Notes: generated by a model not told the origin, from the letters alone. A stretch of 64,000 nt of DNA from Welwitschia mirabilis (GCA_051453625.1 JBOZIK010000001.1:61451946-61515945), one strand, 5' to 3'. Positions 46,729-60,700 are shown, numbered from the stretch's first letter. Program-made: numbers and translations.

Positions 46729-48150
46729 CTTCTCATAAGGGTTAACTTAAGAAATATGACATGCAAGTAAATGGCATACTATGAAACATATAATGGCCTT
46801 AATTCGTATAATTTCAATGACCCAACTATTAATCAAGCTATGGAAAGGCTAGTTCACTTAATCTAGTAGCCAAATGCCTATTAAAGCATTGATGGTAGGC
46901 CTTACCTACCCTAAGTTAATGAGGAATCATATGTAACCTTTGATAAAGATGTTAAAATTCTACGTGATGATCTGAATTACATTAATCAAAAAATAGAACC
47001 TATGAAGGACCTCCACGATGACTTGGATCATGCTTTAAGTCAAAACCCACATGAGATACTATCTATGATTCCAGTAAAAACCCTTATCTCCCTTATACAA
47101 GTGAAAGGAAAATGCCCTTTTGATGGCATCAAATTTCCTGATAGTCCCCTATCTTAAACATAAGTTAAACTATGTTGAGAATTTATCACTGTAGAAGAAT
47201 AAAAAACACCTTAGAGTAATTTAGCCCTATTAGACATTTTTCAAGACATAAGCCTTAATCCCAAAATTTTAATCTTAGATTAGGTCATTCAATAAAGAAT
47301 CATGATAACTCTAAGAAGGATCAGACTAGGATCTCCAAGCTTTGAAACCATAGACTTTATCATAATACCAACCTTAATGAAAGAGATGTTTTCCCCTCTC
47401 ATGGTGAATATGAGACCAAGGATCATAGGGAAGCATCGCTTAGTACACCACCATAAGTATGATAAGGTTCCCACTTAAAACCCAAAGGCTATAACGATCT
47501 CCATCAATTTCAAAGAAAATCTAGAATGCTTCCATCTCCTTTATAGCTCAGATAGTAGTTAAGGCTCTCAACATAGATGTTGATTTATGCATCATTGAGG
47601 ATAGTGTTAAAACCATTAACCCATCTTTCAGCTAATGCTACCCACCCCTCAGTAATCCATGACCATATAGCAAAAACCCTAGTGGTGCAGCCTTAGATAG
47701 ATCCTAACCTCTTGAGTATACATAACAGTTATAGTAGGAAGTCCAAGCACTTTATGTTAGATAGTTCAATCTCCTATTCATGGAAATTAACTCACTGACA
47801 AGGGATCCTATCCACCGTAATATACATGTCCTACATTGACAACCAAATATTAAAGTTCGATACTTTGAGAAATTCAAGGGGATATTCAACCCTGTAGCCT
47901 ATATATGGGGCTTACTATAATGCCTACATCATGTTAGTAGATAACCAGGCCACTAAATAAGATTCTTTATTGTTCTTTGGCAGGTATACTCTAGATTGGT
48001 GCATGAACCTGATACAACATTCAATAATGAACAAGGGATAGATTTCTGAACTTTTCCTCCAAAAGTTTCTAATAAATTAAATGCTTAAAGACCCCTTGCT
48101 AACTTTTTTTAAGACTACATAAGGACATGAGAAGTCCATATTAGACTTCA
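46729..48150 (+). pseudogene. Ty3/gypsy gag remnant
   Basis: Best preserved near 47890-48060: YNAYIMLVDNQATK, then LFFGRYTLDWCMNLIQHSIM and ISELFLQKFLIN, which fits the Retrotrans_gag pattern (A..WY..L...SI..W..L...FL..F). Upstream text from 46730 is coding-like with stops and contains DVKILRDDLNYINQKIE-type coiled-coil wording. No protease or pol follows on this strand. Confidence 0.5.
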
Positions 48151-50149
48151 TCATTCAATGAACTTTTCTTATCTCTTATGAAGAACTTATGGTTGGAGCC
48201 AGTCTCTTCTTCCTTTTCACCTTTATCTCCTATATCCTCTACAAGATCTTCATCATGCATGAAATATAAATTTTTACTAAGTTTTTTCATATCATTAGGG
48301 AAATAATTTTTCATTTTATTAGAGGATGCTTTCCCATTCTCTTTCTTCAATCTTTTGTAGATAGATAAAGGCGTCTTATTATAGAAAGTTTTAGAATTCA
48401 CACTCTATAACGAAATCTCTTAATCTCCTAAACATTCTAGCTTACAATAAATGCAATTAAGTGAAAAGAAATAGTGGCACTAGTAGAAAAGATGATAGTA
48501 CCAATTTTTTTAATAAATATAGTGAATAGGAAAAACAAAAATGATAGAAAAAGTAGAGGAAAAGATACATGCATAAGAATATTTGTGAGAAAACACATAG
48601 GTAAGGCTCTATATGTATAGGTGTAATGTTGAACCTAGATCATTGATTTCTTGATCTCAATGGGTGTGAAAGATCTATTAATGCATAGATTAACATAAAG
48701 TAAAAGTATGTTTTATTGGATAAGACATGACTTAGATTGAAATGCATAATTTAATTTTATCTTAAAATTTTTGGAAGGGAATTTCTTGGATTCAAGAAAA
48801 AATTAAAGGGAATCCTATATTGAGAGAAGTACCATTTTTTAAGCATGAACATAAGGCTTTAGCTTAATTTTTAAATTCATTTAAATACCTTGATAATCAC
48901 TCCTATGATCAAAAACTAAGAACAAACACTAATAATTTCTCGTATCTAGCTTTTTTAATTGATCCCTAATCATCCAAGCAAATAACGTATGATGGTTACT
49001 TAGATGTGTCTCCTAACTATTATTATTTCTTGGGTGGAGGGATTTACTTTAATGATTTAAAAGGTCAAGAAAAGGGGGAAGGATACATAAGTTACTTATC
49101 TTGATAAAGTAAGGCAAGCTTACATCTTAAGAATTTATAATGACCAAGACTTTAAATTGGTTATCATAAGATTTAATCGTGATTCTTGATATACATGTTA
49201 TGCATTGTATTGTTGTTTGGTCACATCACCTTCCTCAGTCCATCATTGATATGAAAGAGTAATTTACTTGAAGGAAGAAGGTTTTCCCAAACTTGCATTT
49301 AACTTTGTTATGTTTATACTATAGGAATGTATATCTTGCACCATTATTTAGGTGGTTTATAGATATTATAATCATTTCACTTTAAAATTACATAAATGAT
49401 TTTAATCAATGTACAATTAGCACATAATTGTAGTAGTGAAGATCCATGAGTTGCTAAGATGGTGTGTAATACAACATAGTTAATCATCCATGGTAAAAAA
49501 ATATGCTAATGTTAGATGCATCTTCCTATACTATTCACATATCCTGATCCTAACAAGCCTATTTTCACAAGTTTTAATTTTCTAAAACTAATACAATTAG
49601 TACAGTAAACTAGTTTTCACAAGTAGTAACCACCAAAATCATACTAATATATTCCCTTTAACTTTCATACAAATATTTTCAGAGTATGTGGGTCTGTATC
49701 ATCAAAACTTTTCTTAGTTTCTAGAATCTAATTTTTATGAGATACTACAAAACATAATGTAATTTATCATTCAAATATGGTAAACAATAACTAGTATGCA
49801 TCACATAGAGTGGTGCAAGTTGAAATGCTAACATAGATGCTTCTTCAACCTAATTAGGTCCCAATTAGATAAAAAATGGAAGATATCTAAGAAATTAATG
49901 TCTTATAATTAGATTGGATGAATCATGTACTTGTCATCACTTAGCTAAGAAAATCCTAAAGCCTTACATTATCCAAATACATTTCTTATATAATACTAAT
50001 TTTAACATCATGTACCTTTTTCTATTTTTGGTTTTTTCTTAAATAAATACATCCAATAATGCTAGGTTAAAGACATAGGGTCAAAGCCAAGGACCATGGA
50101 ATAGATTTGTAAAAATATTTAAGTCTTTGGTTATTAACTTTTAAAGAAT
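48151..50149. other. AT-rich decayed sequence
   Basis: A minus-strand frame at 48141-48401 (lysine-rich, MNSKTFYNKTPLSIYKRLKK) is not recognised. Nothing else is supported. Confidence 0.35.
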
Positions 50150-50899
50150 GATTATATTTAAATATCAGAATCTTAACAACATTATAAGGAAATGTCTAAT
50201 AACTCTGATTAAAGAAATCCACTTAGACAAAAGTTTCCTAGGAAATTTGTGTAACCTCAAATCACAAAGAAAAACCAAGTCATTAACATCCAAATTTGTC
50301 TTAAGAATATGTTTATCATTAAAGGTTTTCTTTCTTTCTTTTTTAATATCATAGTTTTGATAATATTTATTTCTAATTTCTTCTAGTTGATTTAGGTTAA
50401 GCTTCCTAAATTCTAAAGGTTCTGTAAGATTAAAGTTGATATGTCTAATGGACCAAAAAATATTTATGTTCTGTTTTAATGGGAATGTAACAAGCTTTTT
50501 CTAAAACAAGCCTATAAAAAAAAATTCTAATGGAGGTTTTGTGGGTAGTCTAGGAAACCCAAAAAACATCATTAATATGAAGCGACTAGTGTTTTATAGT
50601 TAGAATTCACTATTTTTTATAAAATTATCTTTAATGCATGACTGATAAGTTCTATTTATTGATTGTTAGTTTTTAAGTGATATGGAGTTATAACTTTATG
50701 AACTATTATAAATTTCTTCATAACATTATTCAAAATTTTATCACAAAAGTGGGTTCTTTCATCAATAATTATAGCTTTAGGATGACCAAAGGAAGATTAA
50801 AAAAAAAGGTCTCTTGTAAGAATGTAACAACCACTCTACCCTCATATGTTCTGGTTAGAATAATTTCAAACCATCAATAGATGAAGGAAATGGCCTAAG

Positions 50900-50934
<35 letters not shown>

Positions 50935-52160
50935 AAGAGAGAGAGAGAGAGTTTATATTATAAAATATAATGGAAAGTTTCCTTTTTAGAAAACAACCTT
51001 CATAAATTTCATTACGTATAAAGTTTAAAACACCTAAAGTTTTAGATTTCTGAATGTACTTAAAAATAATTTAATGTAAATAGTACTTAAACAAATAAGA
51101 ATCATCTCAAAAATATTTATTTACTTCATGTAAGAGTTAGTTTTTATCTTGGATATTCAAACTATCAAATAAGTATAGGTAACTAGATAGTTAGCTATGT
51201 TAGCATACCAAGGCTTCTCTTACAAAGACAAAATATTATTATTAGAAAATGTATCATTTATATGTATATAATGTAAAGGAGATGTAAAAGGTATAATATG
51301 AGATGCTTGATCAAATGATAACATTCTGGATGCCTTTCTTATACTTGATCTCGAGCTTAAATTCTTGCTATAGGAAAATCCATCTAATGATTATATCTTT
51401 AGAATATTTCTAATTTAGCAAATATTTAAATGCAAAATGATTAGTAAAGAAAATAATTTTTATGGCTATAATATATGATATAAATTTTTCTAATGCAAAA
51501 ACTATATTATCTCTTTTTAGGTATTATATAATTTAGTTAAAAACCTTGTAATACCTTACTTACATAGTAAGTAATATATGATTCTCCATCTGTTATTTCT
51601 CTTAAAACATAATCACTGGCATCATAGAGTAATGTTAAACAAAATGACTACTCAAGCGGTTTCAAAGCAAGGGACGAAGTAAGAATAAATTTTAAAGTTT
51701 CATATGCATATTGACATTCATGAGCCTCTTCAAATAGTGTATATTTAACAAGAAGATTGGTTAAAGATTTTGAGATTTTAGAGAACTATTAAATAAATCT
51801 TTTATAATACTTAGCATAACAAAAAAATCCCAGATCTTTAACACTCTTAAAAATGGAAAGATATAAGTTAAATCTTAGTAAGTACATATTTATCCCAATT
51901 TTAGACACTAGATGTCCTACAAAAATACCCATAATAACCATAAAATGATATTTTTCCTAATTTAAAATAAGTTTTTTCTATTCATAATGCATAAGAACAA
52001 GTTTGATATGAATTAAATAGGATTAAAATGTTTCATCAAAAATAGAGTTCATTAATATATATCACTACAAATTTTGCTATCATATCTAAACATACACTCA
52101 TCATGTAACATTTAAATGTGGTTAGAACATTATAAGTCAAAGGACATATGTTTATAGAAA
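50150..52160 (-). pseudogene. Athila-lineage gypsy pol: RT, RNase H, integrase
   Basis: Minus strand, high to low coordinate. RT from about 52155 (MSFGL*CSNHI near the MPFGLCNAP position), then an INDL/YFYYD-like region too broken to read. VLKIWDFFVMLSIIKDLFN follows (thumb, usually IRSFLGHAGFYRRFIKDF), then LYDASDYVLREITDGESYI (RNase H, near 51620-51560). The integrase runs from 50787: PKAIIIDERTHFCDKILNNV, IVHKVITPYHLKTNNQ, then FNLTEPLEFRKLNLNQLEEI, KKTFNDKHILKTNLDVNDLV and LHKFPRKLLSKWI. The last motifs are distinctive of Athila elements. Stops and frameshifts are throughout. Confidence 0.75.
50900..50951. repeat. (TA)n(GA)n microsatellite
   Basis: About eleven TA units pass directly into about fifteen GA units with one interruption. 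Confidence 0.95.
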
Positions 52161-54289
52161 AAATTATTCTAAAGTAACATGTGAATATTATATACACTTA
52201 AATTTTTACATTTTTAACTCTTATACTTAATTAAATTGATATGTTTTAAGGCTATACATATCATATTTTCTAATTAATTTATTACTAACCATGAATATCC
52301 ATTAATTACTAAAATTTTTATTAAAAAGTATTGAATTTGAGCATTTTATCCATTAGATATCCTAAGTTGCCTATACTTTGTTAGAGCTGAACTAGATAAA
52401 GGAATTGCTATCACAATGCAGACCACTAGTTCTATTAGCATTATCGAGTAAAGGGGATTCCATAAAATAGGATAAGCTAATCATGTACTGAGATCATCAA
52501 TTGATCTTATAGCACAGTTCTAAACTAGTACACAAAGACTAAATACTATATATCTATGTCTTATCACCTAAAGAGATCTTTTGTTACCATCTATTAATAA
52601 CAAGAGCATGTCAATAGATATATTTAGCCTTAGGTAGAGCTATAAAAACCCAGCTTACCTAAAGGTTATTCTTCATCTTTCATGCTTGTTTCATACTATA
52701 GTTCATCATTATCGAAGTGTTGTTTATCATCATCCATTGTAACTTTTCCATTTCAAATCTAGAATTCCAATGGCAATGATAAGGGCTTATCTCATCATGA
52801 GGTTCTAAGCCTTCATACATATGAGGAAGTGGTGATTTCAAATGACATCTATTATGGCTTACCTTAGACTTGATCTATGAGTTAGTAATCACCTTTGTGG
52901 TTGTATCATTAATGAATGCACTTTAATTTGTAATTGGATGTTCTTTACTTTTTCATATTTAATTAAATTAAGATTATTAGTTATGTAATAGTGTTTTTTG
53001 AATGTTTTTAAATACTTATTTTATATAATTATACCTTTAATGCTTTGTAGGGTTGAGATGATTGACATATTAGAGATGATGTATTTCATGATATCCTAGT
53101 GGTTTTCTCCATTTCTTTTTATAACAGTACAAGTCCATACTTATACTTTATTTACACTTAGAATTTATCGTGAAATAATTTATTACTTGTTTAAGACAAG
53201 AAGTTGTACCTAGTAAATTATCTCTTAATTAGCTAAGATTTTCATGATAGATTACTTTAAGAACAGTAACTCCTAATTCCCAAAAGGGAAATACTAAATT
53301 AATTAAATACTTTTTTCAATTATTTTCTATACCCTCCTTACACTCAAACCTACCTTTAAAACCTTTATAATTTCTTGTTATTTTTGAAATACCTGCGTAG
53401 TTCTTGTAAAAGAAATAATTAGGGTTGACTAAACTATAATAAAAATTCTAGTTTCTTATTTAATAATACTATTCATACCTCAATTTCTAGGATATGTTTT
53501 TCACAGATCACAATTTATAATGAAAGTTAAGGTGTAGTAACTTTTTGGTGCTACTACTGAGAATTATAATTTGTGTTTCTTGGCTAATTAAAAATCACTT
53601 TTTCTTGTAAATAGTTTCTTTTTTCCTAGTTTTCTAATTTGACATTATCAAAATCTTTTAAAAAATATTATGCATGTGTTGCAGAAATTAGATAACATCT
53701 AGAGCATAAGAACATAAAGCTAAAAAAAATCACTTCACAAGCATGAATGGGATACCAATTATATCTACTTGTAATTTATCCTTATTTTGACATTCTTAGT
53801 GATAGAGAGGAGAGGTTTACTTTTTCTACAGCAATTTGTGAAACCTTTCTGTGTGTTTTATTATTAATAACTACCTATGTCTTGTGAATGATAATCTTGG
53901 GATTTAAAATTATTTTCTCTTAGATGTCTATGTCAAATACCATAAGTTTTTAAATTATTTCTTGTATATTTTTATAATACAAAACTTGTAAATTAATTGA
54001 TGCTATCATATTTTCTTTAATTTTCTTTATAATTTTATTTTTAAACTATGTATTTAGGTCAATTATGTCATTTTGCATTAGTTAACTATAGTAAGAGTCT
54101 CTTAATGCCTTATTAGATTAGATCTACTAGTAGTTGACCTCATACGAAAAGTGATAAATAATTAGAAAACCAACCACTCTTAAACAACTTTATCTTTGGT
54201 CTAACTATGTAGAACCTTCATTTCATACTCGTAGGATTTTAACTAAACTTCTATTAATGTTTGTTTAGTCAAATTAACCATCTTTGATA
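52161..54289. other. AT-rich sequence between opposed Athila fragments
   Basis: No gene is recognised. It should contain LTR or leader of one or both Athila elements, but I could not pair any LTR. Confidence 0.35.
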
Positions 54290-56720
54290 GATATAATGTT
54301 CATCAAGGGTAACCTAATAAAACTTCAAAAGCATTATGATAACAAGAGTATTTACAACCTGAATGAACAAAATTGAAAGAAAACCATCTGTCATAAATCT
54401 GTTGCCTAAATTCTAAAGATCTCTATGGAACACTAAAGAAAGTTTGAGGCTTATATTTCTACTAAAGAAGCAAAAAATGAAGTAGTTAGGATGAAACATT
54501 TTCCATTCTATTTGAAAGAAAAAGAAAGATCTTAGTTAAATTAAAATCTTATTCTATTAGGTCATGGAAAGATTCCATATATGTATTAATAAAGAAATAC
54601 TTCCTAGCCCATAAAACTAATAATGTTAGGATAAAAATCATAGATTTTAAGAAACACATAAAAGAACCTTTTCACAAGACCTTTGAGCACTTTAAATACC
54701 TATTAAAGCAATGCTCATAACATGATTTTGAGGCTTGGAAATGACTGTGATTTTTTAATAAAGAACTAAGTACACAAAGTAGCAAACTGATAGAAATGAT
54801 GATTGGTGAAAGTTTCACTTCTAAATATCCCAATGAAGCATGTGAAACTTTAGAAAATATAACTAAGATCTCTAAAAATTAGGATAAACCTACCATAAAT
54901 ACTAATATAGCTAAACAAAAATCTAAAGCCATAATATGAAAAATATATACATAGGATGAGAAAATAGTTCTACTCCAGTAGCTAGATCACATCATTCAGA
55001 TATTAAATAATCTTAAGTACCTCAACATAAAATAACTAATGAGGGATCTATATTTGATATATGTACTTTTAGTGAGCATAAAGTTGACGAGTGATTTTCT
55101 ATTTCATTCTACAAAGAAATAGTAACTGAACAAGTGAACGTCATAAAAGCTAAGAGGTCCTTTTCATGATAACAACAACAATAACAAAAAAAACCATTAT
55201 TTTCTTATAGAGATTCTTATACTCCAAACTACGTAAACCACTCTGGATTCTTATTAAATATGTTACAAAATGAATCATTCATCTCATAGCAACAACCATT
55301 CATTCAACCTCAAAGTAAATCATTAGATAAAATTGTAAAATAATCATGGATGTTCAAATGGCTACCAATAATAGAAAAGCTAAAATCAATTACCAAATCA
55401 TCAAACCTCTTTAATATCTAGAATAAGGAATGAACCAACTTTCTCACACTATCAACCACATATAAACCATGCTCAATGAGAGGAAAAAAGATAAGCTTCT
55501 AGATAATCTATTCCCAACCTAAAGGATGTACAATCTATTGAGAAAATATGAGAGTTTGAGAGAGTTAGTGTTATCTATCTCACTTAGAAGTGGTGCTCAA
55601 ATTAATGAATATGTTCAATCATCTATAGAGGAACCTTCTACATATAATTCATTACTCGAAACTATACCAAAAATTAAGAAATACAAAGAGAGTGACTTGG
55701 AGAGATTTAGACATGAGTAATTACCAAATCCACATTTTCTAAATGACTTAAAACATAAAGAAAGAAAAACCTTAAAGAAGAATATCTAAAAATCTTTAAG
55801 TAAAACTTAATGTTATACTTTCAAATTCCATTAAGTTTGTTCCATCTTACACTAAGTTCCTTAAAGATATGTCCATGATAAAGAGAACAATGAATACTAA
55901 GAAAAGAGATTTACTAACTTAAAAGCTAAGTGTTATAGTTTAGAACAAACTTCCACCAAGTTTAAAGACCCTGGTTCCTCAATAATTTAGGTGTTGTAGG
56001 AAACAAAGAAATAGATAGATCTTTATTAGACTTAGGAGCTAGTATAAATCTAATGTTCTATTCACTATGTTCTAAAAAAACTTAGATTTAAAGAATTAAA
56101 TAAAACAAAAATGAAGTTGCAATTTACTAATCAATCTACCAAAATACCCACATAAATACTAGAAGACATCTTAATACCAATTAAGAAATTTTACTACACC
56201 ATGAACATTGTGATCTTATAGATGGAATACAATCTAAAGGGATTTCACCTTATCTTAGGAAGAAAATTCCTAGTCACTGCTTTTATCAAGTATAGAAATA
56301 AAATAGTAAAGCTATCATTTGAAAATATGGTTACATTGATACAAGTCTTTAATGCACTAAAAAAAAATCTTCTAAATGATTTTGAAGACATTGACTTAAT
56401 TAAGACTAATAAACTAGTATTTACCAAAGGCTATGGCTATAATTCAATTAAACCTTTACTGTGTACATTACAAAAATAAGTATCCCTTACACATACTAAA
56501 GGAAACTTCTAAAATCTAATAATTTATTCTTATTATATAATTTAAAATTTCATAAAGCTTCTAATAAATTCATATCTAAATGGATTAGACCTTTTAAAGC
56601 ATTATGAGTATTTCTTAATGGTTTAATCGAGATTCTAAGACTTAAGGGTAGATATTATATCAAAATTAATGGTCAAATACTTAAATTATGTTATGAATTT
56701 ATTGTCTAGACCATGAACTT
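54290..56720 (+). pseudogene. Athila-lineage gag-protease joined to integrase C-terminus
   Basis: Gag at about 54480-54890: MKHFPFYLKEKERS, SWKDSIYVLIKKYFLAH in shifting frames, then EPFHKTFEHFKYLLKQCS, STQSSKLIEMMIGESF and ACETLENITK, a good Athila gag pattern. The linker with ISLRSGAQINEYV (near 55580) matches the LRSG motif before the protease. Protease at about 55985-56440: SLLDLGASINLM (active site DLGAS, usual in Athila) and HLILGRKFLVTAFIKYRNKI. Immediately after the frame ends at 56480 the text is KASNKFISKWIRPFKAL and then GRYYIKINGQILKLCYEF, the integrase C-terminus. RT, RNase H and the integrase core are absent, so an internal deletion is inferred. Confidence 0.7.
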
Positions 56721-57150
56721 AGTTCCTATGTATGTCTAGTATTTGTTTTTGATGGAAACCTAGAAGTATGATAAGTACATGGATGACTTATTTTACCATG
56801 CAAGACTTTAAACCTTTAAGTATCTCATATTACTTATTTGATCAAGAACTAAACTAGTGAAAGAATTCTTAAGAAAATATTTCATCTATTGTCTCACACA
56901 CCATAACTAATATTCTATATAAATTTTGAAGTAATTATGATCTCAAATATATTTAACAAAATCGTTATAAATAGGTGTAAAATTTTGTACTGTAAAGATA
57001 TGTTTGAAGACCTCCATATGGTATGAAAAAAAATGAAAAAGAAAGGTGGAGTGGAGGGATTGGAATAAAAGAGAGTAGGGAGGGATGGAGGATGGGAGAG
57101 AGGGAGAGAGAGAAAGGGATAAGGGAGGCAGGAAGGAGGGGTGGGATGGG

Positions 57151-57151
<1 letters not shown>
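56721..57151. other. Non-coding
   Basis: No gene recognised. It ends in purine-rich sequence that grades into the microsatellite. Confidence 0.4.
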
Positions 57152-57222
<71 letters not shown>

Positions 57223-57322
57223 NNNNNNNNNNNNNNNNNNNNNNNNNNNNNNNNNNNNNNNNNNNNNNNNNNNNNNNNNNNNNNNNNNNNNNNNNNNNNN
57301 NNNNNNNNNNNNNNNNNNNNNN

Positions 57323-57380
<58 letters not shown>
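57152..57380. repeat. (GA)n microsatellite with internal gap
   Basis: GA runs at 57152-57222 and 57323-57380 flank 100 N. The open frames of alternating Arg-Glu or Ser-Leu across it are artefacts of the repeat. Confidence 0.95.
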
Positions 57381-57385
<5 letters not shown>

Positions 57386-58162
57386 GGAGAGATGGAGAGA
57401 TATAAGGTCATATATGTTTACATGAGGGAGGAAAATATTATAGGAATAAAAGGCCTCCATGGTATCCATTCATCTCCTGGAGGAGGTCTATACATGTAGA
57501 CCTTTAAATTCTTTCTTTATACCATGAAAAAACTAGATATATGTATATGAAGATCTCCACATGAAGGATGCCTTTCCTTAAGGAAAAAACATTAAAGGGA
57601 AAAAAAAAGGAAGTAATAAGAAAAGCAAAAAAGAGTGTGTGTGTGAAATAAAAGCATATTCATATGTTGAAGACATATGTTATTGAAAACCTTCAATTCT
57701 ATGGAATAGATAAAAAGTATATATCAAAGAGCTTTACTTTTATGGAAAATGTATACATTATATAAGAGAAAAAGCTCCATGTCAAATATAGATCAATTTC
57801 TGCCTTGGAAAAAAAAAGGATAATGAAATGAATGGGGAAGATAAATGTTCTATATGATGAAGACCTCCATGGTACATTTACAAGATGGAGATGAAAAGCT
57901 TTATGGAATATTTTTTTTTTTTTAATTTTATGAAAAAGAGACATATTATAGAGATCAAAAGTCTTCATATCATCATGAATTATTATGGGAATGATACATA
58001 TCTCTACGAGGTATAACTTATACTATTTAAGAAACTAGTTTGCAAATGAATTAATTATTCTAGCTATCGAAAAGCAAAACCTATTTAAGCATTAGTTTTC
58101 ATGGGCATTAGATGAATGATATATCAATACATAGATATACATATCTTGATGAGTATATATCT
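57381..58162. other. Non-coding, nothing recognised
   Basis: Purine-rich at first, then AT-rich. Words such as GACCTCCAT and AAGACCTCCATGG recur near 57006, 57451 and 57862, perhaps a weak dispersed repeat. Confidence 0.35.
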
Positions 58163-59253
58163 TGTTGGAGAAATGTATTTTAGTGATGAACTTGAGTTTC
58201 ATATAATCATAACCTAAGTTAATCAATTACTTGAGATCACTTTTTATAACTAGAATATCTGACCCTATGCATGAATATTTATATTGGGATGTCTACTTTT
58301 TTTACTCAGGATGTCCAAATCTATTTTTAGTTTCTCCTACTAAGATGTCCGTCCTCTGATATCATGATGTCCAAACCTATTTACATTCTATAAACATTGG
58401 GACGTTTTCCCTCTCTACTTGGAATGTCTATACCTATATGTAGTTTGGCATAAAAGGGATGTCCAGCCTTTATAATTGGGATGTTTAATCCCTCTCTCAA
58501 ATTCAATAGGAAAATGTGATGAAAATTAGGACATTTGGTCTTTTGGAATGAGATGGTTAGATTGGAAACTATTGAAGTATAAGTTTGTCTGTTGTATTTG
58601 TTAGTGTTAGCAAATCAAGATGGAAATGATCTAAAGATTTTTGTAGCCCATCAATCAAGAAAAGAGCACACTATACAAGACTACAATAGTTAGTTTTGAT
58701 CTCTTGATGTATAAATGGCCTCTATAATAATATAAACAGAGCCTTTTGTTTAAGTAAAATAATTTTATAAGGACTATACTAATTGTGATTACCTCTTATC
58801 TTATGATCTATGAATTATAACTATACCTTACCGAGATACTAGCTCTATATAAGCTGATGACTACTGTAAGGTATGTACTTCATTTAGAAATAATATTTAA
58901 TCAACCAAATTATATTATGCTCTTTATGAGTAATCTATAAAAGCATAAGCATCAAAGCCCTTGAGAAGGGTGATGAAAGTCCTAAAAAACCTTTGGAGAA
59001 AGGGTGTCGTAAGTTTCTTAAGCAACGATCTAAAAGAACAAGAGGCTGAAAGCTATTATTACCCCTTGAGAGTGGAGTAGGAAATTTTACCAAACCACTA
59101 TAAATCTATGATGCACTTATCTATTTGTCTTTTATTTTTGCACTTATATTTAATTCCTTAAGAATATTAAATAATTAGATCTTAGTTGATACTATTGAAA
59201 AATTTGATAACACTCTATTTACCCCACTCTAGGATGCCATTCTAATCCTAACA
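58163..59253 (+). repeat. 5' LTR of Sirevirus-type element (copy 3)
   Basis: It begins TGTTGGAGAAATG and ends TCTAATCCTAACA, 1,091 bases. U3 carries about ten decayed motifs such as GGGATGTCTAC, AGGATGTCC, GATGTCCGTCC and GGGACGTTTTCC, mostly the C-to-T products of GGGACGTCC. A GTATAAATGG box lies near 58709. The R/U5 block AGAGTGGAGTAGGAAATTTT, then CCACTATAAATC, lies at about 59068-59110. A primer site follows at once. Confidence 0.82.
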
Positions 59254-59255
59254 AT

Positions 59256-59267
59256 TGGTGTTAGAGT
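59256..59267 (+). other. Primer binding site
   Basis: TGGTGTTAGAGT, three bases after the LTR, matches TGGTATCAGAGC of initiator Met-tRNA priming except for transitions. Confidence 0.75.
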
Positions 59268-59317
59268 TTGGTTACTCTAGATTTGTTTGAATATTTATGT
59301 CTTTAGGTCTAGAGTAT

Positions 59318-60270
59318 CATGGAATTCTCAAGCTTTCAAGGGTATTTAGAATGTTAAGCTATTACTAGACTGTCATTCTTTAATGTAATAAATTATGCTA
59401 ACTAAAGGTCTAAGATGACGAATTTTATAACATCTCTTGATCCAGATATTTGAAACATGATCTTGAGTGGATATAAACTTCCTACAGTATTGTAAAACAA
59501 TGGAAAAACTACTTGAAACTAAGAAGTAAATAAAATCCTAATAAAAAGTACAAGTCTTAACTCAATGCTCAAGCAATAAATGCTACTGTCTATGCCTTAT
59601 CTAATGAGAAGTATAGAAGAGTGGTCTAGTGAACTAATAAAAGACATGAAAAAATATTAATATTGCTCATGAAGGAATGAACATGGCAAAGAACACAAAT
59701 ATATAACTACTTACTACTAAGTTAAATATCACCAAGATAGAGGACTTTAAATCTATATCTAAATACATAACCAAAATCAGTAATATAGGCAATGGTATGT
59801 GGGGTCTTAGAGGAAGATCTATTAAGAATAAAGTAATTCATAAAATTCTCAGAAGTTAAACTCTAAAATTTAGATCAAATACTACAACCATTGAAGAAAG
59901 CAAGGACATTAATTAAATAAGAACAAAGAAGTTAAATTATGCTCTAATAACATATGAAGCAACAATTTTACTTAAGGATAAAACACTAAATAATAGGAGT
60001 ATAGCTCTTAAAGAATATGAATAAGAGTATGAATAACCTTCAGGTGATGATGAAGAATATCCAAATCTTGCATTGTCAACAAGAAACTTCAAATGATTTC
60101 TAAGAAAAAGAAAGAAAGGAAGAAATGCAAAGAGACTAATCAACCGTGAAAGTAATAAAGGTAAGAAATCTTCTTATTTTCAATGTTATGGATGTAAAGG
60201 TTTTTTTCATGTAGCATTAAAATGTGTAAGTAAGAAGAAGGATAAAAGGATAAAAGAAAAATAAAAGAAG
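59318..60270 (+). pseudogene. Sirevirus-type gag
   Basis: It opens near ATG 59318 (MEFSSFQGYLEC). Readable gag pattern: FNVINYAN*RSKMTNFITSLD, then ILSGYKLPT, which corresponds to the copia gag text Y..W...M..FL.S.D...W..I..G. A zinc knuckle FQCYGCKGFFHVALKC (CX2CX4HX4C, intact residues) lies at about 60178-60225, followed by a lysine-rich stretch. Numerous stops interrupt the rest. Confidence 0.65.
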
Positions 60271-60700
60271 GTTTTGTACTTTGGACTACTTGTTATAGTA
60301 GATAAGGTAAGTATCCCAACTTATTATTGTTTTAGTGCTACTTAAATCTTCATTGGAAAATGAACATACTTCTTATAAAAATGACTTTCAAGATTGTGAT
60401 GATCTTAATTTAGAATATAATGAATGATTGAATGATTAAAAAAATTATATTTACTTAGCATAGACCTAGGTAAGAAAATTGCTATTTATAAGAAAATTGT
60501 AAAATATCTAGAAAGTGAAATAAAGAAGCCAACATTAAAATAGAGTCATTGACAAAGGATCTTGAAGATGCAAAATTTATTACTTGTTATTTAACACAAG
60601 GAAAAAAACAAATTAAGGAAATTATTGATCATTGGACGAAACCATAAGATAAGTCTAGAGTAGGTAGTTCCAATTGCATAACACCACCTCATCTAAACTT
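60271..60700 (+). pseudogene. Gag-pol linker with coiled-coil text
   Basis: Short frames such as KIESLTKDLEDAKFITCYLT and QGKKQIKEIIDHW match the coiled-coil region that follows the first zinc knuckle in Sirevirus gag. Confidence 0.45.

Noticed and set aside
48141-48401. Lysine-rich 86-codon minus-strand frame
   Set aside because: No recognisable domain; composition follows the AT-rich background.
57023-57499. Open frames of alternating Arg-Glu or Ser-Leu
   Set aside because: They are translations of a GA/CT microsatellite and N bases, not genes.
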